DNA of 64,000 nucleotides, taken from Pseudomonas antarctica (GTDB lineage Bacteria; Pseudomonadota; Gammaproteobacteria; Pseudomonadales; Pseudomonadaceae). The notes under the pieces were generated by a model. The model was not told where the DNA came from. It was given only the letters and a program-made list of their open reading frames with translations, and did not search any database. The translations under genes and the position numbers were made by a program. Location of the stretch: NCBI RefSeq assembly GCF_900624995.1, contig NZ_UYXQ01000007.1, forward strand, positions 105,174 through 169,173, in the 5' to 3' direction. Shown in pieces: positions 8,861-17,866 of this stretch; position 1 is the stretch's first letter; every line of letters begins with the position of its first letter.

Positions 8861-9238
8861 TCAGTCGTCCTTCTTCATCAACCCCGCCAACGCCGCAAAC
8901 GGGTTGTGCGTCGCCTTGGCAATCGTCGGGCTGCTGGTGGAGCCTTCGCCGAAGTACTGCTGGTCGGTGTAGCGCGAGTGTTCGTTGTCGTGGCAGTACA
9001 GGCACAGCAACTCCCAGTTGGAGCCGTCCTGAGGGTTGTCATCATGGTTGTGGTTGCGATGGTGTACGGTCAGTTCGCTCAAGCGTTTTCCGGCGAACTC
9101 ACGGGCGCAACGGCCACACACGTGCGGGTACATTTTCAAGGCTTTGTCGCGGTAGCCCATTTCCAGGTCGCGCTGGGCATCGGCGAGGATGCGGTCCAGC
9201 TTGGCGGTGTGGGAGGGCGGGTTGGTCGAGCTCATCAT
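8861..9238 (-). CDS. yajD: YajD-type HNH nuclease-like protein
   Basis: A 125-residue (or 124, second Met) HNH-fold protein. The zinc and metal motif is visible: CGRCAREF near residues 45-52, LTVHHRNHNHDDNPQDGSN with the catalytic histidines, and LLCLYCHDNEHSRY with the second Cys-x-x-Cys pair. YajD is a small conserved putative nuclease of unknown substrate. The C-terminus (ATHNPFAALAGLMKKDD) resembles known YajD tails. It is separated from the next upstream gene, on the other strand, by about 150 bases. Confidence 0.88.
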   Translation of the reverse strand: MMSSTNPPSHTAKLDRILADAQRDLEMGYRDKALKMYPHVCGRCAREFAGKRLSELTVHHRNHNHDDNPQDGSNWELLCLYCHDNEHSRYTDQQYFGEGSTSSPTIAKATHNPFAALAGLMKKDD

Positions 9239-9386
9239 GGCTCCTGGCTATTTGGTGGGTCACGGATAACATAGATTCTAGCCGCTCGCGCTGTAAAACA
9301 CCGCTGGCTTTTTCAGCAACGCTACAGCCTGGCAGCGGCAATCGTTTGTAGTATCGGCTCACGCCATTCACCGGGATCTGAAATTT

Positions 9387-10307
9387 ATGCGTCTGCACAC
9401 ATGGACCGTTGCACTCCTGCTCTGCGCCTTGACGGCTCAAGCCCATGCGTTCTCCACGCCCAAACCCGGCCAGGTGATCGAGGTGTCCCTTGAACAACTG
9501 CACCCGACTCAGGCCGTGGTGGGGTTCGACCAGATTGACTACAGCCTGGGGCTGTTCGCCGACAAGCCCGCCAAGGTGTTCGACGAGTACTGTGAAACCA
9601 ACGGGCAGGGCGCCGCCGACAACGTACCCAAAAAGGCCGACTTGCACCAACCGGCGAGCTTCACCTGCAAGGACCCGGTGGGCACTCACCCCGAGGACAT
9701 GAAAACCGTGGTGGTCGGCCCCGCAGGCCAGCTGTACCTGACCGACGGTCACCACAGCTTCACCACCTTGTGGGAAGTGCCCGGCGGTGGCCCTCAGTTG
9801 AAAATGTGGGTCAAGGTGACCGACGATTTCAGCAACAGCCCTGACCTGGCCACGTTCTGGCAACGCATGGAGGCTGCCCGCAAAGTCTGGCTCAAGGACA
9901 ACCAGGGCCACACCCTGCCACCTGCACAGTTGCCGGCGCACTTGGGCTTTAAGAGCTTGCAGGACGACACTTTCCGCAGCCTGGTGTATTTCACGCGCAA
10001 GGCCGCCTACGGCAAGCCGGACGATGGCGCGATCGCACCGGAATTCCTGGAGTTTTACTGGGGCAACTGGCTGCGCACGCAAATTGATTTGAGCGCTTTC
10101 AACCTGAACAAGAAGGGCGGCTACAAGGACGCAATTGAAGCCGTGGCCAAGCGCATGGTCAGCCTGGCACCGGGCTCACAGGTCGGTGACAGCGGTTTTA
10201 CCGCCCATCAATTGGGCGGCATGACCACGCTTGACCAACGTGAGCTGGAAAAGACCTTCGACAAAAAAGTGCCGTACTTGATTGATTACCGCAAAGCCCG
10301 TAACTGA
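9387..10307 (+). CDS. Exported ParB/sulfiredoxin-fold protein (ParBc_2 type)
   Basis: A 306-residue protein with a clear signal peptide (LHTWTVALLLCALTAQAHA, cleavage about residue 21). The mature part begins with a ParB-like strand (IEVSLEQLHPTQAVVG) and has the nucleotide-binding type motif LTDGHHSFTTLW around residues 118-129, as in putative ParB-like nuclease family PF08857. Being exported, it cannot act in plasmid partition, so an enzymatic role in the periplasm is more likely. No neighbour suggests a substrate: a convergent spermidine-synthase-like gene follows across a REPIN. Confidence 0.72.
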   Translation: MRLHTWTVALLLCALTAQAHAFSTPKPGQVIEVSLEQLHPTQAVVGFDQIDYSLGLFADKPAKVFDEYCETNGQGAADNVPKKADLHQPASFTCKDPVGTHPEDMKTVVVGPAGQLYLTDGHHSFTTLWEVPGGGPQLKMWVKVTDDFSNSPDLATFWQRMEAARKVWLKDNQGHTLPPAQLPAHLGFKSLQDDTFRSLVYFTRKAAYGKPDDGAIAPEFLEFYWGNWLRTQIDLSAFNLNKKGGYKDAIEAVAKRMVSLAPGSQVGDSGFTAHQLGGMTTLDQRELEKTFDKKVPYLIDYRKARN

Positions 10308-10320
10308 CGGGGACCCAAAA

Positions 10321-10408
10321 TGTGAGAGCTGGCTTGCCTGCAATGCTGTCACCTCGGTGTATACGGCGTACCGAGTTGAAGCCATCGCAGGCAAGCCAGC
10401 TCCCACAG
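10321..10408. repeat. REPIN, agctggcttgcctgc type
   Basis: Left half gtgagagctggcttgcctgc and right half gcaggcaagccagctcccac. This is a different REP subtype from most in the window (agcTGGcttgcctgc rather than agcGGGcttgctcgc). The spacer contains its own inverted pair, acctcggt and accgagttga. Confidence 0.85.
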
Positions 10409-10420
10409 GGGAGTCGCGGC

Positions 10421-11107
10421 TCAGCCCTTGAGCTTTTCGGCAATCCAGATGGTATGCCGGGTGCCCTTGTTGCCATGGGCAAACACCTGCACTTCTTCGG
10501 CCTTGAAACCGGCTTTGCGCAGTTTGTCGCTGAACAGTTTGTCGGCACTGGCTGACCACACCGCCAGCACGCCTTTGGGGCGCAGGGCCTTGGCGCAGGC
10601 GGCCAGGCCACCGGCTGAGTAGAGCCAGCTATTGGCTTTTTGCGTGAGGCCTTCGGGGCCGTTGTCGACGTCGAGCATGATTGCGTCAAAACCCTGAGGC
10701 TCGGCCTGCAGCACCTTGGCCACGTCTTCCATGCGAATCACCGTGCGCGGGTCGAGCAACGGGCGACCGGACTTTTCCCCCAGCGGGCCACGGTTCCACT
10801 CCACCACGCCGGGCACCAGTTCGGCGACCACCACTTCGGCGGTCTTGCCCAAATGCTTGAGCGCCGAGGCCAGGGTAAAGCCCATGCCCAACCCGCCGAT
10901 CAGCACTCGCGAACCCGGGCGCCCGGCGACTTTGCGGCAGGGAATCTCCGCCAGCGCGTCTTCGGAGCCGTGCATGCGCGTGTTCATCAACTGGCCGCCG
11001 TCACCGCCCTGGATCTTGATGACAAAATCCTCACCATATTCGAACAGGCACAAGGCACCGCCGTTATCGGGGATTGGAGTGGTGTCCAGCAGAACGAAAC
11101 GTTTCAT
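10421..11107 (-). CDS. Spermidine synthase-like methyltransferase-fold protein
   Basis: A 228-residue protein of the spermidine synthase superfamily. A Rossmann-type nucleotide loop, RVLIGGLGMGFTLASALKHL, is near residues 67-86; an acidic ribose contact follows (VVVAELVPGVVEWNRG), and DAIMLDVDNGPEGL near 138 resembles the catalytic Asp region. Classic SpeE enzymes are longer (about 285) and have an N-terminal beta domain, which is short here, so the true reaction may differ from aminopropyl transfer. Confidence 0.75.
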   Translation of the reverse strand: MKRFVLLDTTPIPDNGGALCLFEYGEDFVIKIQGGDGGQLMNTRMHGSEDALAEIPCRKVAGRPGSRVLIGGLGMGFTLASALKHLGKTAEVVVAELVPGVVEWNRGPLGEKSGRPLLDPRTVIRMEDVAKVLQAEPQGFDAIMLDVDNGPEGLTQKANSWLYSAGGLAACAKALRPKGVLAVWSASADKLFSDKLRKAGFKAEEVQVFAHGNKGTRHTIWIAEKLKG

Positions 11108-11185
11108 GGAAATCTCATTGGGAAGGGCATTCTTACGCGGTTGGGAGTAGCCTTACGATATTCCGGTCAGGCCATGGAGCCATCG

Positions 11186-11470
11186 ATGAAGTGCAGCATT
11201 CTAACGGTCATTGTGCTTGGCGCGCTCACATTGGGTGCAGCGCAAGCCCAGGAGTTGCAAACCGTGCCGGTCGCACCCGCGCCAACCCCCGGTGCGCCGG
11301 GTACGCCGACGCCGACGTTGTACCCGCAAGTCACCCCGCCTGTGGCGCCCAAGGCCACCGCCAACGGCTCGCCCGCGTTGGTGCCGATCGTGTTGCCCAC
11401 GCCACCCAAAGACCAGAGCGTGCCCGGCCTGCTGCAAAATGACAGCAAGCCGAAGACGCCTGGCGGTTAA
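11186..11470 (+). CDS. Small exported proline-rich protein
   Basis: A 94-residue protein with a signal peptide (KCSILTVIVLGALTLGAAQA) and a mature part made almost entirely of Pro, Ala, Thr and Val, with no cysteine and no recognisable domain. It probably adopts an extended form in the periplasm. Start ATG at 11186 gives a good signal peptide; ATG at 11174 adds four residues. Its stop codon overlaps the stop of the convergent cyclic-nucleotide-binding gene. Function unknown; the repetitive composition weakens the call. Confidence 0.55.
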   Translation: MKCSILTVIVLGALTLGAAQAQELQTVPVAPAPTPGAPGTPTPTLYPQVTPPVAPKATANGSPALVPIVLPTPPKDQSVPGLLQNDSKPKTPGG

Positions 11471-11940
11471 ACCTGTTGGGAGAGTAATTGCCCGTCGGCC
11501 ATGCGCAGGCGTTTGGACAAGGCAATCGCAATTGCGCGGATGATCTTGGCTGCAACCCTGGGTGTTTCGTTGAGCATTTTTTCCAGGGAATCCTTGCCCA
11601 GGTTCAACAGCACGCAATCACTTGCCGCGATGCAACTGGCAGAACGCCGTTCGCCATCCAGCACCGCCATTTCGCCAAAGGCCCTGCCACTGCGCAGGGT
11701 GGCGATGGTCAGGCGCTGGCCTTCGTGGTTGGTTTTCTGCACGGCCACCTGGCCGCTATGGATGATGCACATGAAGGTGCCAGCGTCGCCCTCACGAAAA
11801 ATCGCTTCGCCCTGGGCAATGCTGCTGATATTGAAGTAGCCGGCGGCGACGTGAAAATCTTCCGCCAGCAAGGGGTCGAACAGGCCGCAGTCCATGAGCA
11901 TGTCGCGGATTTCATTGTTGAGCAGGGTGGGTTGCGGCAT
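11467..11940 (-). CDS. Cyclic nucleotide-binding domain protein
   Basis: A 157-residue protein that is a single CRP-like cyclic-nucleotide-binding domain: GEAIFREGDAGTFMCIIHSGQ near residues 38-58, then GRAFGEMAVLDGERRSASCIA near 84-104, which matches the phosphate-binding cassette (Gly-Glu-x-x and Arg-x-Ala/Ser). There is no helix-turn-helix, so it is not a CRP-type activator. It may be a stand-alone sensor that regulates a partner by contact; the partner is unknown. The stop codon shares the ttaa at 11467-11470 with the convergent proline-rich gene. Confidence 0.82.
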   Translation of the reverse strand: MPQPTLLNNEIRDMLMDCGLFDPLLAEDFHVAAGYFNISSIAQGEAIFREGDAGTFMCIIHSGQVAVQKTNHEGQRLTIATLRSGRAFGEMAVLDGERRSASCIAASDCVLLNLGKDSLEKMLNETPRVAAKIIRAIAIALSKRLRMADGQLLSQQV

Positions 11941-12008
11941 TTCTTATCTTGGTCCATCCATCAAGTAGGCGGTCTGTGTGTTCAGACAGGGCCGCCGTAC
12001 GAAGTTCC

Positions 12009-14063
12009 TTAAATCAACCCCAGCGCCTTGAACACAAATGCATATTCGAGCGCTACGTCACGTAATCCTTGGTAACGGCCGCTCATCCCGCCGTGGCCGG
12101 CGCCCAATTCGGTCTTGAGCAACAGCAGGTTGTCGTCCGTCTTGGTATCACGCAGCTTGGCCACCCACTTGGCCGCTTCCCAGTACTGCACACGGCTGTC
12201 GTTGTAACCGGCAATCACCAGTGTGGCGGGGTAGGCCTGGGCGCTGACATTCTCATAGGGTGCGTAGGCCTTGATGCGCTCAAACACGTCAGGCGCTTCG
12301 GGGTTGCCCCACTCGTCATACTCGGTGATGGTCAGCGGCAGCTCCGGGTCGAGCATGGTGTTGAGTACATCGACGAACGGCACTTCGGCAATCGCCGCCT
12401 GGAACAAGTCCGGGCGTTGATTGAGCACCGCGCCGATCAACAGGCCGCCGGCACTGCCGCCGCTGATGGCCAGTTGCTTGGAGGTGGTCAGGCCCTCGGC
12501 GATCAAGTGCTCGGCGCAGGCGATGAAGTCGCTGAAGGTGTTTTGTTTGTGTTCCTGCTTGCCGTGGCGGTACCAGGCTTCACCCAGTTCGCCGCCGCCG
12601 CGTACATGCGCGATGGCAAACGCCACGCCGCGGTCCAACAGGCTCAGGCGTGCATGCGAGAACCACGGGTCGAGGCTTTGGCCGTAGGCGCCGTAGCCAT
12701 ACAGGTACAGAGGCACAGGCTTGCCGAGTTGGTCGCGTTTGACCACTAAACTGATCGGCACCTGAGTGCCATCGGCGGACGTGGCCCACAGCCGCTGGCT
12801 GACGTAATCGTCGGCATTGAACACACCAAGTACCGGGGTTTCCTTGAGCACCTCTTGTGCGCCGCTCGCCAATTCAAGCTGGCGCACCTGGGCCGGACGG
12901 TTCAGGGCTTCATAGCGCAGGCGGACCTTGTCGCTGGCAAATTCCAGGCTGTTTTGTACGTAAAGGCTGTAGGCGGCGTCGGGCAATTCCACGCGGTACG
13001 CCGGCACGTCTTGAGGGTGCACTTCGATCACCGGCAGGCCGCCGATGCGCAGGCTCAAGGTCATGGCGCCGGCGTTCAGGCTTACGCCGTCGAGCATCAC
13101 TTCGTCGCTGTGCGGGATCAGGTTCTGCCATTGATCTTCCGTCGGCACGCTGCCGGTGTCGGCGGCGACGAACAGCGCGTAGTTGATGCCGTCGCGGTTG
13201 CTGCGGATAAACCAGGCCCACTCGCCATCGCGCATGCCGTGGTCGACATCGTATTCGTGGTCCTCGACCCGTGGCGCCAGGCAGGCGAAGTCCAGGTGTG
13301 GCAGGTCGGCGTCCAGCGCCCAGATTTCGCTGGTGGTCTTGCTGCCCAGGGCCAGCAGCAACTGGCGCTCGGAGCTGGAGCGGTAGCAATGCAGGAAGAA
13401 ACGCCCGTCTGGCTCGTGGAACACTTCCTGCGCCGCCGTGCCATCCAGGCGATAGCGATAGAGCTTGTGCGGGCGATGGGTGTCGTCCAGTTCGCCGAAA
13501 AACAGGGTCAGGCTGTCATTGGCCCAGGTCATGCTGCCGTCGCAGTCTTCGAACTCCAGTTCGCTGACTTTGCCGTTGGCCAATTCCTTCACGTACAGGG
13601 TGTAAATCTCTTCACCGCTGGTATCGAGGCTGTAGGCCAGGCGCTGGTGGTCGGGGCTGATGCTGAACGCGCCCAGGGAGAAAAAACCACCGTTGGCGAG
13701 CTCGTTGGGGTCGAGCAGCAGTTCTTCACTGCTTGGGTCCACCTGGTTGCTGTCGTCCGCTGGGCGGCGGCAGCGGTAGTGGCGGGCGTATTCATCACCG
13801 GCGGTGGTGCGCGTGTAATACAGGTACGGCCCCCACGGCGAAGGCAGGGACAGGTCGGTTTCGAGCATGCGGCCCTTGATCTCTTCGAACAGGGTTTCAC
13901 GCAGCGCTTGCTGATCGGCGAGCTGGGCTTCCTGCCAGGCATTTTCGGCTTTGAGGTAATCGAGGACTTCGGCCGTGTCACGCGCTTGCAGCCAGGCGTA
14001 CGGGTCCTGGCCTTCGGCCTTACGGGCAATTGGGGCGGCAGTGATGTGGGTCGATGACGGCAT
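12009..14063 (-). CDS. ptrB: Oligopeptidase B (protease II)
   Basis: A 684-residue S9-family serine peptidase that cleaves small peptides after basic residues. The N-terminal two thirds form the beta-propeller that filters substrates; the alpha/beta-hydrolase domain carries the nucleophile in SGGSAGGLLIGAVL near residue 535, the Asp in VIAGYNDSRVQYWEAAKW near 620 and the His in GAGHGGMSGRYQ near 657. Glutamates in ELPLTITEYDEWGNP agree with specificity for Arg/Lys. Length is typical. There is no signal peptide, so it is cytoplasmic. The gene is monocistronic, divergent from the small membrane protein gene at 14154. Confidence 0.93.
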   Translation of the reverse strand: MPSSTHITAAPIARKAEGQDPYAWLQARDTAEVLDYLKAENAWQEAQLADQQALRETLFEEIKGRMLETDLSLPSPWGPYLYYTRTTAGDEYARHYRCRRPADDSNQVDPSSEELLLDPNELANGGFFSLGAFSISPDHQRLAYSLDTSGEEIYTLYVKELANGKVSELEFEDCDGSMTWANDSLTLFFGELDDTHRPHKLYRYRLDGTAAQEVFHEPDGRFFLHCYRSSSERQLLLALGSKTTSEIWALDADLPHLDFACLAPRVEDHEYDVDHGMRDGEWAWFIRSNRDGINYALFVAADTGSVPTEDQWQNLIPHSDEVMLDGVSLNAGAMTLSLRIGGLPVIEVHPQDVPAYRVELPDAAYSLYVQNSLEFASDKVRLRYEALNRPAQVRQLELASGAQEVLKETPVLGVFNADDYVSQRLWATSADGTQVPISLVVKRDQLGKPVPLYLYGYGAYGQSLDPWFSHARLSLLDRGVAFAIAHVRGGGELGEAWYRHGKQEHKQNTFSDFIACAEHLIAEGLTTSKQLAISGGSAGGLLIGAVLNQRPDLFQAAIAEVPFVDVLNTMLDPELPLTITEYDEWGNPEAPDVFERIKAYAPYENVSAQAYPATLVIAGYNDSRVQYWEAAKWVAKLRDTKTDDNLLLLKTELGAGHGGMSGRYQGLRDVALEYAFVFKALGLI

Positions 14064-14153
14064 GGATCACTCTCTGTCTGGCGGATGGTGGCAGGCATTG
14101 CAGCCGCGACACGCAAAAGCCGTTATCATAGCCGCCTGTTTGCCTACCTTGCC

Positions 14154-14621
14154 ATGGACACCATGACCGAGAACGACTATCTGACCGCTTGGGGCCTTTA
14201 CGCCTTCGCCGCTTTGGGCTGCCTGTTGGTGTGGTGGCGCATGACCTGCTGGATCTGGCGCTGGCTGCGCGAGCCGCTGCAACTGCTGATGGCGGTGTTG
14301 CTGCTCAGCCCGACCATCGTTGACCCGTGCAAGACCCAGTTCGCGCCGGCCGTGGCCATCACGGCCCTGGACTTGGTGCTGCATGTCGGCAATAACGCCT
14401 GGCGGGCCATCTCCGATCTGTTCATGTACACGATGATCACGTTTGGCGTGTATATCGTGTTTGCGTTGATCCGCTGGCCCATCGAGCGCGCCGCCAACGC
14501 CCGCCGTGAGCGTAAGGCCGCTACCGATGCCGCGTTGGCTGCCGAGCCTGTGGACGAAGATGACGAGCCGTTTCGTCGCCCGGCGCCCGTGAGTGGTATG
14601 CGGGTCGAACCGCGTCTTTAA
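14154..14621 (+). CDS. Conserved membrane protein, function unknown
   Basis: About 155 residues (MDTMTENDYL...; a start at the second Met, 14163, is also possible). Three hydrophobic segments are visible: LYAFAALGCLLVWW, LQLLMAVLLLSPTIV and LFMYTMITFGVYIVFALI. The C-terminus is charged and acidic (AAEPVDEDDEPFRRP). No domain is recognised. It is followed within 30 bases by the amidotransferase gene, so they may be co-transcribed, with a third membrane protein gene behind. Confidence 0.7.
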   Translation: MDTMTENDYLTAWGLYAFAALGCLLVWWRMTCWIWRWLREPLQLLMAVLLLSPTIVDPCKTQFAPAVAITALDLVLHVGNNAWRAISDLFMYTMITFGVYIVFALIRWPIERAANARRERKAATDAALAAEPVDEDDEPFRRPAPVSGMRVEPRL

Positions 14622-14651
14622 CGTTGTCCGCCCTGCAGCGAGAGCCCTGGC

Positions 14652-15428
14652 ATGTGTGAATTATTGGGCATGAGTGCCAACGTCCCCACCGATATCGTAT
14701 TCAGCTTTACCGGGCTGATGCAGCGGGGCGGGCGTACTGGCCCTCACCGCGATGGGTGGGGTATCGCCTTTTACGAGGGCCGTGGCCTGCGACTTTTCCA
14801 GGACCCGGCCGCCAGCTGTGAGTCGCAAGTTGCGCTGCTGGTGCAGCGTTATCCCATCAAAAGTGAAGTGGTGATTGGCCATATCCGCCAAGCCAACGTG
14901 GGCAAGGTGAGCCTGGCCAATACCCACCCCTTCGTACGGGAACTGTGGGGCCGCAACTGGTGCTTTGCGCACAACGGCCAACTCGCGGACTTCAACCCGC
15001 GCGCCACGTTCTACCGCCCGGTGGGTGATACCGACAGCGAAGCGGCGTTCTGCGACCTGCTCAACCGGGTGCGCGAAGCCTTCCCGGAGCCGGTGGACAT
15101 CGAACAGGTGCTGCCGGATCTGATCGCTGCCTGTGCTGACTACCGCAGCAAAGGCGTATTCAACTGCCTGCTCAGCGACGGCGACTGGCTGTTTTGCTAC
15201 TGCACGACCAAACTGGCGCAGATTACCCGGCGCGCACCGTTCGGCCCGGCGCGCTTGAAAGATGTCGACGTGATCGTGGATTTTCAGGCCGAAACCACGC
15301 CAAATGACGTGGTCACGGTGATCGCCACCGAGCCGTTGACCGACAATGAAAACTGGACCCGCTACGAACCGGGTCAATGGAGCCTGTGGCGACGCGGTGA
15401 ATGCGTCAGCCAGGGCATTACCGAGTAA
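14652..15428 (+). CDS. Class II glutamine amidotransferase (YafJ type)
   Basis: A 258-residue Ntn-hydrolase with the catalytic cysteine at position 2 ([12 protein letters not shown]). The glutaminase-domain motifs follow: [42 protein letters not shown], and [12 protein letters not shown]. It lacks a synthetase domain, as in YafJ, so it is either a free amidase or works with a separate partner. The substrate is unknown; the related fold also occurs in ergothioneine pathway hydrolases. The gene ends 11 bases before the next membrane protein gene. Confidence 0.88.
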   Translation: MCELLGMSANVPTDIVFSFTGLMQRGGRTGPHRDGWGIAFYEGRGLRLFQDPAASCESQVALLVQRYPIKSEVVIGHIRQANVGKVSLANTHPFVRELWGRNWCFAHNGQLADFNPRATFYRPVGDTDSEAAFCDLLNRVREAFPEPVDIEQVLPDLIAACADYRSKGVFNCLLSDGDWLFCYCTTKLAQITRRAPFGPARLKDVDVIVDFQAETTPNDVVTVIATEPLTDNENWTRYEPGQWSLWRRGECVSQGITE

Positions 15429-15439
15429 GGATATCGACC

Positions 15440-15982
15440 ATGCTGCTCAGTTATCTGCGGTTGGTGCTGTTTGCCATTGGCTTGTTGGTCGGCGTGCAAG
15501 TGCCGGGGTTTATCAATGACTATGCCAAGCGCGTCGAGGCCCACCTGATCGAGGCCCAGACCGGCCTTAGCGGGTTTGAAACCACTGCGCGGCAGTTCTT
15601 CAAGGGTGACTTGCAGGCATTGGTGGCGCATTACCGCGCCAGTAATGACCCGGTGTTCCAGAGCGACGCCAACAGCCTGGGCACTATGCTCGATCGCCAA
15701 GTGGCGTTGGACAAGCAATTCCAGGCCATGCAAGGCCCGTGGTACATCCGCGCCCTGCAAGTGGCGGTGGCCGCCGACCCGGCGATTCGCCTGGAAACCT
15801 GGAACGGCTACAGCTACCAGATCCTGTTGACGCCGGAGGCCATGGGCTGGGGCTTGGGCGGGGCGATGCTGTTGTCGTTCGGCATTGAATGCCTGTTCCG
15901 GTTGATCGACTGGGTGGTGTTGGGCGGCAAGCGCCTGCGCCAGAGTCGGCCGATTGAAGAGCGAGACCTTAAAGGTCTCTAA
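15440..15982 (+). CDS. DUF2937-type membrane protein
   Basis: A 180-residue protein with an N-terminal membrane segment (LVLFAIGLLVGVQVPGFI), a soluble loop of about 110 residues likely outside the membrane, and a second membrane segment (GLGGAMLLSFGIECLFRL) near residue 140. The layout matches the DUF2937 family, of unknown function. It probably ends the short operon 14154-15982. Confidence 0.75.
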   Translation: MLLSYLRLVLFAIGLLVGVQVPGFINDYAKRVEAHLIEAQTGLSGFETTARQFFKGDLQALVAHYRASNDPVFQSDANSLGTMLDRQVALDKQFQAMQGPWYIRALQVAVAADPAIRLETWNGYSYQILLTPEAMGWGLGGAMLLSFGIECLFRLIDWVVLGGKRLRQSRPIEERDLKGL

Positions 15983-15999
15983 AAACCAGCTCGGTCAAA

Positions 16000-16027
16000 G
16001 TGGGAGCAGGCAAGCCAGCTCCCACAG
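16000..16027. repeat. Single REP-like palindrome
   Basis: The sequence tgggagc-aggcaagcca-gctccca is one compact palindrome of the REP type, without a partner. It lies between convergent genes. Confidence 0.65.
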
Positions 16028-16029
16028 TT

Positions 16030-16950
16030 TTAATCCGATTTGGCCAGTAGCATGTGCTCTTCGCCGACTTCCTCGGCATACCTGGCCACCACCTTCTGGC
16101 ACAGCCCGACAATCTCCTCCACCAGCTCCACGCCCACACGCCACGACACCACTACCTGTAAATTCGGCAGTTTTTGCGCCATCGGCAGCATCACCAATTC
16201 CCCGCGTGCCAATTCTTCGCTGACCAACACCGGCGGCAGCGCGCCAATACCGAAACCATCGCGCAACAGGCGGGTAATCGCCGACACCGAATTCACGCAG
16301 TTCATGCGTGGCGCGGCCACGCCGTTGGCTTGCATCAGGCTCAGCACGTCCTGGTGCGGATGCGAGTTTTTCGAGTAGGTGATGATGCGCTCCTGGGCCA
16401 GTTCGGCGAGGGAGGCGTAGTCGCGGTTGTAGAGGGAGTGGCTGGCGACGATCCAGGCCATCGGGTGGCTGGCCAGTTCCAGGCTGCGTACGGTTTCCAA
16501 ACGCAGCAGGTCGGTTTGCAGGATTAAATCGAGGAAGCCTTTTTGCAGCTGATCACTGAGGTTCAATGCGGTATCGGCGACTAACTCGATTTCTACCAGC
16601 GGAAAATGGTCCATCAGTTCGGCCACCAATGGGCTGAGCCAGGTGTGAATCACCGTGTCCATCGCGCCGATTCGGATGCGCCCGACCTTGCTGCTGGTGG
16701 TTTCCAGGGACTGCTTCAACCCCTGCATGGTCACCATCATCTGCTCGGCGTAGTCGAGCACCTTCAAGCCGTCCGGTGTCAGGCTCACGCCGCGCGAATC
16801 GCGCAGAAACAGCTTCACGCCCAACTCGCTTTCGAGCACGGCAATGCGGCTGGAGATCGAGGCCTGGGTGGTGAACAGCTTCTCGGCGGTCAGGCGAAAG
16901 CTCTTGAGCTTGGCCACCCAGACGAAGGTTTCGAGGAACTTCAAATTCAT
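16030..16950 (-). CDS. LysR family transcriptional regulator
   Basis: A 306-residue LysR-type regulator. The winged helix-turn-helix is at residues 1-60 (MNLKFLETFVWVAKLKSFRLTAEKLF region, then ASISSRIAVLESELGVKLF), and the substrate domain follows from about 90. It is divergent from pxpABC with a 175-base shared upstream region, so control of 5-oxoproline use is the natural guess. That is inference from position; no operator was confirmed. The start MNLKFLETF at 16950 is the standard LysR start; the upstream in-frame extension is not coding. Confidence 0.9.
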   Translation of the reverse strand: MNLKFLETFVWVAKLKSFRLTAEKLFTTQASISSRIAVLESELGVKLFLRDSRGVSLTPDGLKVLDYAEQMMVTMQGLKQSLETTSSKVGRIRIGAMDTVIHTWLSPLVAELMDHFPLVEIELVADTALNLSDQLQKGFLDLILQTDLLRLETVRSLELASHPMAWIVASHSLYNRDYASLAELAQERIITYSKNSHPHQDVLSLMQANGVAAPRMNCVNSVSAITRLLRDGFGIGALPPVLVSEELARGELVMLPMAQKLPNLQVVVSWRVGVELVEEIVGLCQKVVARYAEEVGEEHMLLAKSD

Positions 16951-17125
16951 GGGATCAACTTTTCTTATGCATGGATCGGTTTTTATTAGTTGGACGCCGC
17001 ACCGGGCAAACGCCAAAAATCGAGCTATTCCACGATAAGCGTCGTTGGGGTGTGAGGACAAGTTGCCAGTTCTGCGTGAAAAATCCCACACTACAAAAAA
17101 TACAAAGCCTAGAGGAGCACCCACC

Positions 17126-17866
17126 GTGAGCCGTCTGCTACTGAATTGCGACATCGGCGAAAGCTTCGGCAACTGGACCATGGGTCTGGACGCCGAGGTC
17201 ATGCCGTTCATTGATTGTGCCAACGTGGCGTGCGGCTTCCATGCCGGCGACCCGAGCATCATGCGCAAGACCGTCAGCCTGGCGCTCAAGCACGGCGTGC
17301 AAGTAGGTGCGCACCCTGCGTACCAGGACCTGCAAGGGTTCGGCCGCCGCTCCATGGCCTACACTGCGCAGGAAATCCAGGACCTGTTGCACTACCAGAT
17401 CGGCGCCCTCGACGGCATCTGCCGCGCGCAAGGCGCGCGGGTCAGCTACGTCAAACCCCATGGCGCGATGTACAACGACATGATGGCCAACCCCCCGCAA
17501 TTGCGCGCAGTGATCCAGGCCGTAGCCGCCTATGGCGACCTGCCGCTGATGCTGCTGGCCACTCGCGACAACAGCGCGGCCCAGGCTTTGGCTGACGAGT
17601 ACGGGGTAACGCTGTGGTTCGAAGCCTTCGCCGACCGTGCCTACGACCACAAAGGGCACTTGGTCTCGCGCCAACTGCCCGGCGCCGTCCACCATGATTC
17701 GCAGACCATCGTGCAGCAGGCGCTGACCATTTCCCGCAGCGAAGCCCTGACAGCCAGCGATGGCAGCACCTTGGTCTTGCAGGCCAACACCCTGTGTGTG
17801 CATGGCGATAACGCCAGCTCGGTGGCTGCCGTGAAACGTATCCGCGAGGCGTTGAAACCAGCATGA
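17126..17866 (+). CDS. pxpA: 5-oxoprolinase subunit PxpA (LamB/YcsF family)
   Basis: A 246-residue LamB/YcsF protein, the hydrolase-type subunit of the ATP-dependent 5-oxoprolinase PxpABC, which turns the damage product 5-oxoproline (pyroglutamate) into glutamate. Family motifs: [14 protein letters not shown] at the N-terminus, [17 protein letters not shown] near 31-47, [16 protein letters not shown] and [12 protein letters not shown]. Start is GTG at 17126, with agaggag seven bases upstream. The stop overlaps the pxpB start in ATGA. Confidence 0.92.
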   Translation: MSRLLLNCDIGESFGNWTMGLDAEVMPFIDCANVACGFHAGDPSIMRKTVSLALKHGVQVGAHPAYQDLQGFGRRSMAYTAQEIQDLLHYQIGALDGICRAQGARVSYVKPHGAMYNDMMANPPQLRAVIQAVAAYGDLPLMLLATRDNSAAQALADEYGVTLWFEAFADRAYDHKGHLVSRQLPGAVHHDSQTIVQQALTISRSEALTASDGSTLVLQANTLCVHGDNASSVAAVKRIREALKPA

